Below are positions 17,626-27,276 of a stretch of DNA of 64,000 nucleotides, piece by piece. The translations under genes and the position numbers were made by a program. The notes under the pieces were generated by a model. It was given only the letters and a program-made list of their open reading frames with translations, did not search any database and had not been told where the DNA came from. Source of the stretch: Alistipes sp. Lineage in GTDB: Bacteria > Bacteroidota > Bacteroidia > Bacteroidales > Rikenellaceae. The stretch spans positions 42,464 through 106,463 of the forward strand of contig JAGBAX010000016.1 of NCBI GenBank assembly GCA_017938765.1, read 5' to 3'. The stretch's first letter is position 1. Every line of letters starts with the position of its first letter.

Positions 17626-18228
17626 CTATCTCTTTACTCGTTTAGGATTCTCACTAATAAATTGTTCCCACGATTTGCTGCCTCTTTTGCGGGCTGTTTT
17701 TTCGCCGCCAAGACCCTTTATGCGACTCTCGCCAAGTGCAGCATTAAGTGGCGATGATGTGGCGTAGTAGTGGCATAGTGCAACGGCCATACCATCTGTA
17801 GCATCAAGGCGACGGGGCGGATTGTCAATCTTGAGCGTGCGCATAACGATAGCCGCTACCTGCTGTTTAGAGGCTGCTCCAGAGCCAGTTATCGCCTGCT
17901 TAATGCGTGTAGGAGCATACTCGGCAACGGGCTTATTACAACTCAGCGCGGCGGCCATAGCAACGCCCTGCGCTCTGCCGAGCTTGAGCATACTCTGCAC
18001 ATTCTGCCCGAAGAATGGCGACTCAAGGGCAACCTCCTTTGGAGAGTACTCCGTAACAAGTGCCCTCACTCGCTCAAAGATATAGCGCAATTTGTCATAT
18101 GGGTCGCAAATCTTGTGCAGGTCAATATCTCCCAGTACAATAGGTGTAAGAGTTCTTCCATCAACCTCCAAAATTCCGTAACCCATATAGTTTGTACCTG
18201 GGTCAAGACCTAAAATGCGATATATCAT
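17626..18228 (-). CDS. ruvC: Holliday junction resolvase RuvC
   Basis: 200 residues. This endonuclease cleaves Holliday junctions with RuvAB. Catalytic acidic residues are visible: Asp in ILGLDPGTNYMGYG, Glu in EVALESPFFGQN, and Asp pair in RRLDATDGMAVALCHYY. The C-terminal basic tail (KTARKRGSKSW, PKRVKR) is a little longer than in E. coli. It overlaps the upstream DUF6385-like gene by 4 bp, so it is the last gene of the hut-containing operon. Confidence 0.95.
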   Translation of the reverse strand: MIYRILGLDPGTNYMGYGILEVDGRTLTPIVLGDIDLHKICDPYDKLRYIFERVRALVTEYSPKEVALESPFFGQNVQSMLKLGRAQGVAMAAALSCNKPVAEYAPTRIKQAITGSGAASKQQVAAIVMRTLKIDNPPRRLDATDGMAVALCHYYATSSPLNAALGESRIKGLGGEKTARKRGSKSWEQFISENPKRVKR

Positions 18229-18551
18229 CCCTTTGAAGCTATCTGAATTTGCAACTTAAACTCCGCACCCTTAATGTCGGTCTTTAAGCGGATGTAATTG
18301 CCAAAGTGTGAAACCTTTACGAAGTATAGTCCACGCTCTGTTATTGTCGTAAAGGCTGTTCCCTCATCTGCCCAGTGTATTCCGTCGTGAGAAATCTGCA
18401 CCTTGGCATCAAAAGTGCCACTGCCAATAACATCTTCAATATATACAAAGAAGATAACTTCATCTGCCCAGCCAACCTCATATGGATGGGTCTCAAAGCC
18501 CTCTGCGAAGGACTTTTTTATCTCTAAATGAGCTGCATTAAACTGTTTCAT
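18225..18551 (-). CDS. Small beta-rich protein of unknown function (DUF6385-like)
   Basis: 108 residues, no signal peptide or membrane helix. The sequence is beta-rich (VQISHDGIHWADEGTAF, LYFVKVSHFGNYIRLK) and resembles small single-domain proteins annotated DUF6385; the name is from memory. It starts 5 bp after the stop of the 313-residue gene and overlaps ruvC by 4 bp (ATGA). Given the tight coupling with the FAD oxidoreductase and the 313-residue protein, these three may act together. Confidence 0.6.
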   Translation of the reverse strand: MKQFNAAHLEIKKSFAEGFETHPYEVGWADEVIFFVYIEDVIGSGTFDAKVQISHDGIHWADEGTAFTTITERGLYFVKVSHFGNYIRLKTDIKGAEFKLQIQIASKG

Positions 18552-18556
18552 ACTCT

Positions 18557-19498
18557 CTACTCCTGTGATACTACAAATGAATCAATGTATAGGAACACGC
18601 GGCGGTTAGTGTCGGTCTCAAGCCATATTACAGGGTTGATAAGTCCGTCAATTCTGCGGTATTTATCTACGGCAGTCATCTTTATACCGCGCATGTCAAA
18701 AATCTTGTTCTGGCACTGCATCTCAACATACTCGCGCTCAACAATATCTACCTTCAGACGCAAGTACTGCCAGTTAATCTTGCAGTCGGTTTCGTTGTAG
18801 ATAAGATTCTGCGTGCCCCCTGGAACATCCTTATAACCAGCGTGGTAACCGTCTGGACGGCGCTCGCCAAACCACCAGCAGTCAACGCCCCACTTGCACC
18901 AGTCGCCATCAAGACCAAAGGCCCACTCTTTGTCTGTTCCTGGAGTTGCTTGTATATACTGCCACTTGCGCATAGGCTTGCCATCTACGGTGTTGAGATA
19001 ACGCACACCCCAGAAGAAGCGGTTGTTGTCATCCTGCGTGTCTGAGCCGATACCAAAGGCGCGGATAGAGTTCTCGTGCAATCCTGGTTGTTCACCATCT
19101 CCATCTACCTCATTCTGCTCGCCAGTGTATGCAAACCAGCACTCATACTGCAAGTATCTTGCATTTGGGTCCATATTTGACAGTCGCTTGATTGCGTGAC
19201 CCATAGAGCCTGGCGCGGGTGGCATTGAGTATGGGTTTGCAACGGGACGAGTGGAGAGTTTAAGTGAGTAAGTGCCTGACATTGAGCCGTGTGTGCCGGG
19301 AAAGCGGAATGTTGCCGAGCTGAGCATCACTGGCGGCCACTGGTCCTTATTGACCTTTGTTGGCGGAACATCAAAGTCGGGATGCTCCGTAAAATTTGGA
19401 AGCAAAACCATCCAGCCGTTAAAGCCTCGGTCAAAAATGTCGTAGCAAAGCACCCTCTTTAGTGGGTTAAACTTGCTGTAGAGCATAATCTTATCCAT
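18557..19498 (-). CDS. Uncharacterised 313-residue protein (DUF6772-like)
   Basis: 313 residues, no signal peptide. It is rich in Trp and Tyr (KWGVDCWWFGERRPDG, WFAYTGEQNEVDGDGE), suggesting a beta-sandwich, perhaps carbohydrate-binding-like, but I recognise no catalytic motif. DUF6772 is a tentative label from memory. It overlaps the FAD-dependent oxidoreductase gene by 8 bp and lies 5 bp before the small DUF6385-like gene, in the operon that begins with the hut genes. Confidence 0.6.
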   Translation of the reverse strand: MDKIMLYSKFNPLKRVLCYDIFDRGFNGWMVLLPNFTEHPDFDVPPTKVNKDQWPPVMLSSATFRFPGTHGSMSGTYSLKLSTRPVANPYSMPPAPGSMGHAIKRLSNMDPNARYLQYECWFAYTGEQNEVDGDGEQPGLHENSIRAFGIGSDTQDDNNRFFWGVRYLNTVDGKPMRKWQYIQATPGTDKEWAFGLDGDWCKWGVDCWWFGERRPDGYHAGYKDVPGGTQNLIYNETDCKINWQYLRLKVDIVEREYVEMQCQNKIFDMRGIKMTAVDKYRRIDGLINPVIWLETDTNRRVFLYIDSFVVSQE

Positions 19499-20795
19499 AC
19501 AACTCTATACCTTTATTTGTTAAACGATTTTGTAACTCTTTTACATCCAGATTTCGCGGAGTAGTGCCATTCTGAGAGCACATTGCTGCCGCAACACCCA
19601 CAGCCTCGCCCATAGCCATACAGATGCTCATCACGCGGTAGGATGCGTGGGCGCGGTGTGTGCCTGATATGCAGCGACCTGCGGTGTACAGGCCCTCAAC
19701 ACCCTTTGGGGTAAAGCAGCGGTAAGGCAAATCATAAGGGTCGCAGTACTGAATATGCTCCTCTGCCTGACCAGAGCCCTCAGGGTTGTGAATATCTACG
19801 ATAAACTCTGCGCGGTGGACAATAACATCGTCAAAGCGACAACCTGCGGCCATCTCCTCGGCAGTGATAATGTAGTCGCCAATTACTCGGCGAGTCTCGC
19901 GAACACCCGTTGTCGTGCCGCTTGAAATTATACGGCAATTTTCATAACCCGGAATATGCTTGTGGAAGAAGTCCATTAGGGTAAGTATCTGCTCGCGAAG
20001 CTCAAGGTCAGCCTTGAAAATATGGTCTACGCGGGTCATATCAACGCCGTTTACCTGCGTTGTATTTACCTGACGCTCACCGCTATGCGTTGTTGGATGC
20101 AATCGCACGGCAGCTATGCGCTCTGGAATCTCTCCCTCAAGGCTCAGACGCTTGCAGTAGTCCAAAAATCGCTCATCGCCAAGCCTTACATCGTCTACAT
20201 CGCCAATACAGATAACGCCCTTGCTCTCATCTACGCCATCAATGGTAAACTCAAGTGTTACGGGTTGCATAAGTCCATCCTCGCGACCCTTTTCTGTTGC
20301 AGCACCTGCAAGGTAGCTTACTATTCCATCGCCCGTAGCGTCAATAGTTACCTTGCCAAGCAGTGCAAACTGACCCTCGCCAGATGTGGCGATAATGCCC
20401 TTCAGTGTATCCCCCTCCTTGATAACATCTGTTACGGTAGTTTGTAGGTAGACATCTATATTTGGATGGTTTACAAACTGCATAAGGCGAATTTTAGCCA
20501 TCTCAAAGTCGTGTGCGCGACCCGTTACGCCAATCATATCGTTCTCTGGCACGCCAAGAAGCTCTACCAGCTCATCGCGCATAGTCCCCTTGCCAACCAT
20601 ACCAAGTATTGGCCCGACATAACCTGTTGTGAGGTTTCCTCCAACAACGCCATAGCGCTCTACAAGGGCTACTTTTGCACACTCGCGGGCTGCCGCCACA
20701 GCAGCGCAAATTCCTGCAGGGCCAGAGCCTGCAACAACAACATCGTAGTAGCCTCGTACCTGAAGTTGTTTAGTGTAGTTAATTGTGTTTTGCAT
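19491..20795 (-). CDS. FAD-dependent oxidoreductase (PF12831-type)
   Basis: 434 residues. The N-terminal Rossmann dinucleotide-binding motif DVVVAGSGPAGICAAVAA is followed by LVERYGVVGGNLTTGYVG, typical of the FAD_oxidored/PF12831 family. A C-terminal FAD-site motif GLYTAGRCISGTHRAH is also present. It is cytosolic. Substrate unknown. Its position behind hutI and a sodium:solute symporter suggests oxidation of a compound imported by that symporter, or an auxiliary step in imidazole-compound catabolism; this is inference. It overlaps the symporter gene by 17 bp. Confidence 0.85.
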   Translation of the reverse strand: MQNTINYTKQLQVRGYYDVVVAGSGPAGICAAVAAARECAKVALVERYGVVGGNLTTGYVGPILGMVGKGTMRDELVELLGVPENDMIGVTGRAHDFEMAKIRLMQFVNHPNIDVYLQTTVTDVIKEGDTLKGIIATSGEGQFALLGKVTIDATGDGIVSYLAGAATEKGREDGLMQPVTLEFTIDGVDESKGVICIGDVDDVRLGDERFLDYCKRLSLEGEIPERIAAVRLHPTTHSGERQVNTTQVNGVDMTRVDHIFKADLELREQILTLMDFFHKHIPGYENCRIISSGTTTGVRETRRVIGDYIITAEEMAAGCRFDDVIVHRAEFIVDIHNPEGSGQAEEHIQYCDPYDLPYRCFTPKGVEGLYTAGRCISGTHRAHASYRVMSICMAMGEAVGVAAAMCSQNGTTPRNLDVKELQNRLTNKGIELYG

Positions 20796-22509
20796 CTATG
20801 TATCTATAAATAGCATATACTGCGGCAATGCCTACCATTACGGCAATACCACCAACCATAATTCTCTCTACGGCAGCATCATAACTCTCTGTAAACAGCT
20901 GCTGAACAAGCAGTGCAGCAATGGCAAGTAGTGTGACAACAAAGCAAGTCACTGCCATATGTGAGTAACGCTTCGTCGCGCGTTTCATCTCTGCGCTCGG
21001 CTCGGTATCTGCCTGAGGGTCAAGTATCGCCTGCACACGGGCATATCCAGGGTCTATTGTCCCCTTGTGCTTTGCCCACAACTCCATTATTGCCAGTAGA
21101 ATTACTGGTACAACAGTGCCGATAACGGACTCAAGCACATTTGGATTTATCCACTCAAAGTTTGCACGGACAGCATCGCTAAACTTAAATGCAAGGCCGA
21201 AAATTCCGCAGGCGTATGTGATAATCATTGCTGTAAGCAAGTGCTTCTGTGTCAGTCGCTTAGAGAATACTCCCCACACAGATGGGATATATAGTGGGCC
21301 GATAATCATCGTAAGAATTGTCACAACAACCTTCTCCGCGCCACCCGCATATGGGATAAGCAGTGCCAGAGCGATAATTGCCGCACCAAAGGCGAAGGTA
21401 AAGATTCTGCCTATGCGAATAAGCCCCTTCTCACCAACCTCAGGGTGCTTCTGACCGTAGATGTCGTATGTAAAGACATTTGCAAAGACATTGAGTGTGC
21501 CCGACACGGTAGAGAGTGTTGCCGAAACCATTGCTGCGAGCATAACGCCGAGCATACCCTTCATCAGCACATGGTCGGACATAAGGATATAGGCCTGCTC
21601 TGGATTTGCTGTCGGCTCAATCTGTCGGAAGACCATTGCTGGGAAGTACCAGATAAGTGGCGTAAGCAGGTAGAGCGCACCGACAAGATATGTACTCTTT
21701 TTTGCATCGCTTACTGTCGGCACACTGATATATCGCTGTACAAATGGCCAGTCGCCACCAATGGTAAAGCTATTGACAAAGAACCACAGTATCAGCCAGA
21801 ACCAAGGATACTCTGCACTCACTGGCGTAAAGTAGCCCTCTGGTGCGTTAGCAACAAAGTTGTCCAATCCGCCTATGGCATTGATTGATAACGGAATCAT
21901 AAAGATTACCACCGTAATAAGCACTCCAAACTGTATTACATCGGTCATCAGCACCGCAAGAAAACCTCCTAAAATAGTGTATAGCAGTGTGATAATGCCA
22001 AGGATAACTATCGCCCAACTGACAGCTAAATGGCCACTTGCGTCTGCCATAAAGTGCCCCTCAGGAAGAGTCATCAGGGTAGACATCACAATGGCAATGG
22101 CATATAGTGCTACGGCAGTGTGAAATCCTCTACCGATGATGCCCAGTAGGGTGTAGAAGTTGAGCGAGCGCTTGCCAAAGCGGATGGTGAGATACTCTCC
22201 AGGCGATTTAATCTTCATCTCGCGCCACTTGCCCGACAAGTATCTGCCGACAAAGAAGCTGGCAAATCCCAGTATGTTTCCGATAAGCACAGCTACAAAG
22301 CCAGAACGGAACGCCACGCCACCCCAGATAACAAATGTGCTTGCCGAGAAGAGTGTCATATAGGTGGACATTCCAGAGAGCCACCACGAGGAGTTTCTGC
22401 CCGCGATAAACATATCGGCTGAGGACTTAATGCTTCGCGAGACAAGCACACTTACCGCTATAAGCCCCAGAAAGTAAAGTACAATTACGATGTAGTCAAT
22501 TCCTACCAT
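20779..22509 (-). CDS. Sodium:solute symporter (SSS family)
   Basis: 576 residues from ATG 22509 (MVGIDYIVIVLYFLGL); an upstream ATG at 22566 would overlap hutI and adds a non-hydrophobic leader. About 13-14 membrane helices. SSS motifs: SSADMFIAGRNSSWWLSGMS, ISVPTVSDAKKSTY and the Na+-site region AAMVSATLSTVSGTLNVFAN. Substrate not evident. Being embedded in a histidine-degradation operon, histidine, urocanate or another imidazole compound is a plausible cargo. It lies 28 bp after hutI and overlaps the FAD oxidoreductase gene. Confidence 0.88.
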   Translation of the reverse strand: MVGIDYIVIVLYFLGLIAVSVLVSRSIKSSADMFIAGRNSSWWLSGMSTYMTLFSASTFVIWGGVAFRSGFVAVLIGNILGFASFFVGRYLSGKWREMKIKSPGEYLTIRFGKRSLNFYTLLGIIGRGFHTAVALYAIAIVMSTLMTLPEGHFMADASGHLAVSWAIVILGIITLLYTILGGFLAVLMTDVIQFGVLITVVIFMIPLSINAIGGLDNFVANAPEGYFTPVSAEYPWFWLILWFFVNSFTIGGDWPFVQRYISVPTVSDAKKSTYLVGALYLLTPLIWYFPAMVFRQIEPTANPEQAYILMSDHVLMKGMLGVMLAAMVSATLSTVSGTLNVFANVFTYDIYGQKHPEVGEKGLIRIGRIFTFAFGAAIIALALLIPYAGGAEKVVVTILTMIIGPLYIPSVWGVFSKRLTQKHLLTAMIITYACGIFGLAFKFSDAVRANFEWINPNVLESVIGTVVPVILLAIMELWAKHKGTIDPGYARVQAILDPQADTEPSAEMKRATKRYSHMAVTCFVVTLLAIAALLVQQLFTESYDAAVERIMVGGIAVMVGIAAVYAIYRYIDAKHN

Positions 22510-22537
22510 ATAGAAAGTTTTTAGGTTTGTAGTCAGC

Positions 22538-23776
22538 CTATTTAATAATCTCTCCGCCCAAAACAATGCTCGAAATTAGTGGCGTGTTATAGGCGTAGGT
22601 GAAGTATTCAAAGGATGGTATAGGCTTGGTAATAAAGAAGTTAGCCGCCTTACCAACGGTTATTGAGCCGTAGCGGTCGCTAATTCCCATAGCTGCTGCA
22701 CCGTTGAGCGTTGCTGCCCATAGAGCCTCTGTAGGTGTCATACGCATACGAATAGAGGCGAGCGAAGTTACAAAGCGCATATTGCCAGATGGCGATGAGC
22801 CAGGGTTGTAGTCCGAGGCGAGTGCTACGGCAAGGCCTGCATCAATCATCTTGCGGGCAGGTGGGTAACTCATACCGAGGAAGAATGCCGCGCCAGGTAG
22901 TAGGGTAGGCATTGTTGCGCTCCCTTTCAGAGACTCTATTTCATCTTCGCCGCTACTCTCAAGGTGGTCTACGGACAAAGCACCAAGCCTTACGCCTAAC
23001 TGTACTCCACCAGAGTAGTCAAGCTCATTGGCGTGTATCTTTGCTTTTAGACCAAACTCTGCAGCCTTTGTTACTATCTGCTCGGTCTGCTCGGTTGTAA
23101 AAAATCCTCGGTCACAAAATACATCTACAAACTCAGCTATGCCCTGTTTGGCTACGGCAGGGAGCATTGTGCTGCAGATAAGCTCTACATACTCACTCTG
23201 ACGACCTTTGTAGTCGCGTGGCACAGCATGTGCACCGAGAAATGTAGCCTTAACGGCTATTGGGGCACTCTTTGCTATGCGACCAATTACGCGGAGCATC
23301 TTCAGCTCGTCCTCTGTTGTAAGGCCATAGCCCGACTTTATCTCTATCGCGCCTGTGCCCATAGCAATAACCTCATTTATGCGCTCCATAGCTTGATTAT
23401 AGAGTTCATCCTCAGAGGTATTGTGTAGTCTATCTGCCGAATTGAGGATACCTCCTCCACGCTGGGCAATCTGCTCATATGTCAGCCCGTGAATCTTATC
23501 TACAAACTCCTGCTCACGACTGCCTGCATAGACAATATGGGTGTGTGAGTCGCAGTATGACGGAAAGAGCATACCTCCCATAGCATCTAACACCTCAAAG
23601 CCCTCGCCACTCGGACAGCTATCCATACTTCCAAAGGCGGTAATCACTCCATCTTCAGCCGTAAGCCACGCGTTATCTATACGCTCCATACTATCCATCT
23701 CTAAGCCAGAAATGCGAGTGCGAGCAGCAGTGTCAATACCTACAATAGTACCTATGTTTATTACAAGAAGCCTCAT
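22538..23776 (-). CDS. hutI: Imidazolonepropionase
   Basis: 412 residues. It hydrolyses 4-imidazolone-5-propionate to N-formimidoyl-L-glutamate, the third step of histidine degradation. It is an amidohydrolase-fold metalloenzyme: metal ligands in DSHTHIVYAG, downstream KIHANELDYSG, VDHLESSGEDE and ALASDYNPGSSPSGNM. It overlaps hutH by 4 bp (ATGA). Confidence 0.96.
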   Translation of the reverse strand: MRLLVINIGTIVGIDTAARTRISGLEMDSMERIDNAWLTAEDGVITAFGSMDSCPSGEGFEVLDAMGGMLFPSYCDSHTHIVYAGSREQEFVDKIHGLTYEQIAQRGGGILNSADRLHNTSEDELYNQAMERINEVIAMGTGAIEIKSGYGLTTEDELKMLRVIGRIAKSAPIAVKATFLGAHAVPRDYKGRQSEYVELICSTMLPAVAKQGIAEFVDVFCDRGFFTTEQTEQIVTKAAEFGLKAKIHANELDYSGGVQLGVRLGALSVDHLESSGEDEIESLKGSATMPTLLPGAAFFLGMSYPPARKMIDAGLAVALASDYNPGSSPSGNMRFVTSLASIRMRMTPTEALWAATLNGAAAMGISDRYGSITVGKAANFFITKPIPSFEYFTYAYNTPLISSIVLGGEIIK

Positions 23777-25257
23777 TTGTTGTTCTGCAAGAAGGTTATA
23801 GATGCGTCAATCAGTGGATACATCACTCTGTCGTTGTCAATATATGGCACAACTTGACGATACCTCTCCACAAGTCGCTCAACAGCCTCAGAGGAGCGTA
23901 GTGGACGGCGGAACTCAAGCGCCTGCGCAGCATTGAAGAGCTCTATGGCAAGCACGCGCTCGGTGTTATCTACCACGCGGGCGAGTTTTGTTGCAGCATT
24001 TGAGCCCATACTTACATGGTCCTCCTGACTCTGTGACGATGGAATGGAGTCTACAGAGGCTGGCATACAGAGTCCCTTATTTTGACTGACGATAGATGCG
24101 GCAGTGTACTGCGGAATCATAAATCCGCTATTTAGACCCGGCTTGGCAACAAGGAACGAAGGTAGGCCACGACTGCCAGAGATAAGACGGTATGTTCTGC
24201 GCTCGGAGATATTAGCAAGCTCGGCTACGGCAATGGCAAGGAAGTCCATTGCAAGTGCTATAGGTTGGCCGTGAAAGTTACCTGCGCTGACAACCATATC
24301 CTGCTCTGGGAATACTGTCGGATTGTCCGTAACACTGTTTATCTCATTCTCTAAAACGGTTGATACATAGGCTATTGTATCCTTTGTTGCTCCGTGAACT
24401 TGCGGTATACAGCGGAATGAGTATGGGTCTTGAACATGCTCCTTCTTGCGAGAGATAATCTGGCTACCTTCAAGAAGCGCTCTCATTCTCCGAGCAGTCT
24501 CTATCTGTCCGCGATGGCTGCGCACAATATGCACCTCGTCGCAGAATGGCTCTATGCGACCATCAAAGGCGTCAAGAGATACGGCTGCAATTTTATCAGC
24601 CTGACCGCTCAGCCTTATAGCCTTGAGCAGTGACCACACGCCATATGCGCTCATAAATTGAGTACCATTGAGCAGTGCCAATCCCTCCTTTGACTGTAGG
24701 GATATAGGCTCCCAGCCAAACTGCTCCATAACCTCCGCAGTAGGCATAGGCATACCCTCTACTTCAACTTCGCCAAGTCCTAAAAGAGGAAGGCAGAGGT
24801 GCGCCAGAGGTGCAAGGTCGCCTGATGCGCCAAGAGAGCCTTGCTGATAGACTACTGGAAGCACATTGTTGTTGAACATATCTATAAGTCGCTCTACAGT
24901 AGTAAGTTGCACTCCCGAATGACCATAGCTTAGCGACTGCACCTTGAGCAGTAACATCAGCTTGACAATCTGGCTTGGCACTTTGTCTCCCGTGCCGCAG
25001 GCGTGAGACATAACAAGGTTTTTCTGCAGTGTGCCAAGTTCATCTGCGCTAATGCTGATATTGCACAGTGAGCCGAAGCCTGTGGTAATGCCGTAGATAG
25101 GCTCTGTCTGGCTGCTCATCTTGTTGTCAAGATACTCGCGACAGCGGACAATGCGGTTTTCTGCATCCTTGCTTAGCGCAATCTGTATGTTGTTCTCAAG
25201 AATCTCGCCCACGCGCTCAATAGTCAGTCGCTCGGCTGATATATAGTGAAGTTCCAT
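23773..25257 (-). CDS. hutH: Histidine ammonia-lyase
   Basis: 494 residues, as usual. It deaminates L-histidine to trans-urocanate. The Ala-Ser-Gly triad that cyclises to the MIO cofactor is in GSLGASGDLAPLAHL (about residue 144). Other family motifs are YGITTGFGSLCN and SQSQEDHVSMGSNAA. The start codon overlaps the hutU stop by one base, so translation is coupled. Confidence 0.97.
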   Translation of the reverse strand: MELHYISAERLTIERVGEILENNIQIALSKDAENRIVRCREYLDNKMSSQTEPIYGITTGFGSLCNISISADELGTLQKNLVMSHACGTGDKVPSQIVKLMLLLKVQSLSYGHSGVQLTTVERLIDMFNNNVLPVVYQQGSLGASGDLAPLAHLCLPLLGLGEVEVEGMPMPTAEVMEQFGWEPISLQSKEGLALLNGTQFMSAYGVWSLLKAIRLSGQADKIAAVSLDAFDGRIEPFCDEVHIVRSHRGQIETARRMRALLEGSQIISRKKEHVQDPYSFRCIPQVHGATKDTIAYVSTVLENEINSVTDNPTVFPEQDMVVSAGNFHGQPIALAMDFLAIAVAELANISERRTYRLISGSRGLPSFLVAKPGLNSGFMIPQYTAASIVSQNKGLCMPASVDSIPSSQSQEDHVSMGSNAATKLARVVDNTERVLAIELFNAAQALEFRRPLRSSEAVERLVERYRQVVPYIDNDRVMYPLIDASITFLQNNK

Positions 25258-27272
25258 TATTGTAATGATTTTTTGATTAGGTTTTCGTCTGCAAAATTAG
25301 GTAGTGTAACTTGTAGCTCTGGTGTTACCTCCATCTGTCGGCGGATAGCATCTATAGCCCCCTTGTTGCGCGCCCAACTGCGGCGAGCAATGCCGTTATT
25401 GACATCCCACAGTAACATTTCGCGGATATGACGGTCAGACTCGTCGCTGCCATCTATAAACATACCGAAGCCGCCATTGATAACCTCGCCCCAGCCTACG
25501 CCGCCACCATTGTGGATAGATACCCATGTAGCGCCGCGAAAACTATCTCCAATAACATTGTGAACAGCCATATCGGCAGTAAGGTTAGAGCCGTCGTAGA
25601 TGTTAGATGTCTCGCGATATGGCGAGTCCGTGCCAGATACATCGTGGTGGTCGCGACCAAGGACAATCGGCGCCGATATCTCGCCTGAAGCAATAGCGCG
25701 GTTGAACGCCTGTGCAATTTTCATTCGTCCCTGACAGTCGGCATAGAGTATTCGTGCCTGAGAGCCTACAACAAGGCGATTCTTGCCCGCCTCAACAATC
25801 CAGTGTATGTTGTCCTCAAGCTGTCCTACGATATCCTCTGGTGCTGTTTTGGCAATTTCGCGCAGAACTTCTGCCGCTATGCGGTCTGTAGCCTCAAGGT
25901 CAGCGGCCTTGCCCGATGTACAAACCCAGCGGAAAGGGCCGAAGCCGTAGTCAAAGAACATAGGGCCCATAATGTCTTGAACATAAGATGGATAGCGGAA
26001 CTTTACTCCATCCTCTGCCATAATATCTGCCCCTGCGCGAGAGGACTCAAGAAGGAAGGCGTTGCCATAGTCAAAGAAGTACATTCCGCGAGCAGTAAGC
26101 TTGTTTATTGCTGCCACCTGTCGGCGCAGTGACTGCTGCACAGCCTCGCGGAAACGCTCTGGCTCCTCGGCCATCATACGGTTTGACTCCTCGTAGCTGT
26201 ATCCTACTGGGTAGTAGCCTCCCGCCCAAGGATTATGGAGCGAGGTCTGGTCAGAGCCAAGGTCTACAGCGATATTTTCATCAGCAAGTCGCTCCCAGAG
26301 GTCTACAACATTGCCTACATAGGCAAGCGAGACAACCTCCTTTGCAGCAACAGCACTTCGTACTCTAACGACGAGCTCATCAAGCGAGTAGTGCAGTTCA
26401 TCTACCCAACCCTGCGAGTGTCGCTTCTCGGCAGCCTTTGGGTTTATCTCGGCAACGACACTTACCACCTGCGAGATATTGCCCGCCTTTGGCTGTGCGC
26501 CCGACATACCCCCAAGACCAGAGGAGATAAATAGCATTCCGCGAGCATCGGTCTGTCCCTCCTTGTACCTTTTGCGGGCGGCGTTCATAACGGTAATTGT
26601 CGTGCCATGAACAATACCCTGCGGGCCTATGTACATATACGAACCTGCGGTCATCTGACCATATTGCGATACTCCCATAGCGTTCATTCGCTCCCAGTCG
26701 TCTGGCTTAGAGTAGTTTGGAATAACCATACCGTTTGTAACCACTACGCGCGGCGCATCTGGGTGGGATGGGAAGAGTCCAAGTGGATGGCCAGAGTACA
26801 TTACAAGTGTCTGACTGTCAGTCATCTGGCTCAGATACTTCATCGTTAGGCGGTACTGTGCCCAATTCTGAAATACAGCGCCATTACCGCCATAGGTTAT
26901 CAGCTCGTGTGGATGCTGTGCTACGGCCTTGTCAAGGTTGTTCTGTATCATCAGCATTATAGCTGCCGCTTGGCGACTGCGAGCAGGGTAGTGCTCTATA
27001 GGGCGCGCATACATCTCATACTCAGGACGCAAACGATACATATAGATTCGCCCATACTTGCGTAGCTCCTCGGCAAACTCTGGTGCGAGTGTCTCGTGGT
27101 GCTTGGGGTCAAAATATCGCAGAGCATTATGTAGTGCCAACTCCTTCTGCTCTGGGGTGAGGATATCCTTACGCTTTGGGGCGTGGTTTATCGTTGTATC
27201 GTAGGGCTTGGGTGCAGGAAGAGTCTCTGGAATGCCTGCACGGATGCTATCTTGAAACTCGCTGAGTGTCAT
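25257..27272 (-). CDS. hutU: Urocanate hydratase (long form)
   Basis: 671 residues, about 110 longer than the common ~555-residue enzymes; the long form is usual in Bacteroidetes to my knowledge. It converts urocanate to imidazolonepropionate with a tightly bound NAD+. Motifs: YGGNGAVFQNWAQYRLT, TAGSYMYIGPQGIVHGT, SSGLGGMSGAQPKAG (NAD binding) and WVSIHNGGGVGWGEVING. It begins 4 bp after the ftcD stop. Confidence 0.96.
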   Translation of the reverse strand: MTLSEFQDSIRAGIPETLPAPKPYDTTINHAPKRKDILTPEQKELALHNALRYFDPKHHETLAPEFAEELRKYGRIYMYRLRPEYEMYARPIEHYPARSRQAAAIMLMIQNNLDKAVAQHPHELITYGGNGAVFQNWAQYRLTMKYLSQMTDSQTLVMYSGHPLGLFPSHPDAPRVVVTNGMVIPNYSKPDDWERMNAMGVSQYGQMTAGSYMYIGPQGIVHGTTITVMNAARKRYKEGQTDARGMLFISSGLGGMSGAQPKAGNISQVVSVVAEINPKAAEKRHSQGWVDELHYSLDELVVRVRSAVAAKEVVSLAYVGNVVDLWERLADENIAVDLGSDQTSLHNPWAGGYYPVGYSYEESNRMMAEEPERFREAVQQSLRRQVAAINKLTARGMYFFDYGNAFLLESSRAGADIMAEDGVKFRYPSYVQDIMGPMFFDYGFGPFRWVCTSGKAADLEATDRIAAEVLREIAKTAPEDIVGQLEDNIHWIVEAGKNRLVVGSQARILYADCQGRMKIAQAFNRAIASGEISAPIVLGRDHHDVSGTDSPYRETSNIYDGSNLTADMAVHNVIGDSFRGATWVSIHNGGGVGWGEVINGGFGMFIDGSDESDRHIREMLLWDVNNGIARRSWARNKGAIDAIRRQMEVTPELQVTLPNFADENLIKKSLQ

Positions 27273-27276
27273 ACTG

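Noticed and set aside
25257-27272. HutU as a fusion protein because of its extra ~110 residues
   Set aside because: The extra length is spread through the chain without a separate domain and appears usual for this phylum.
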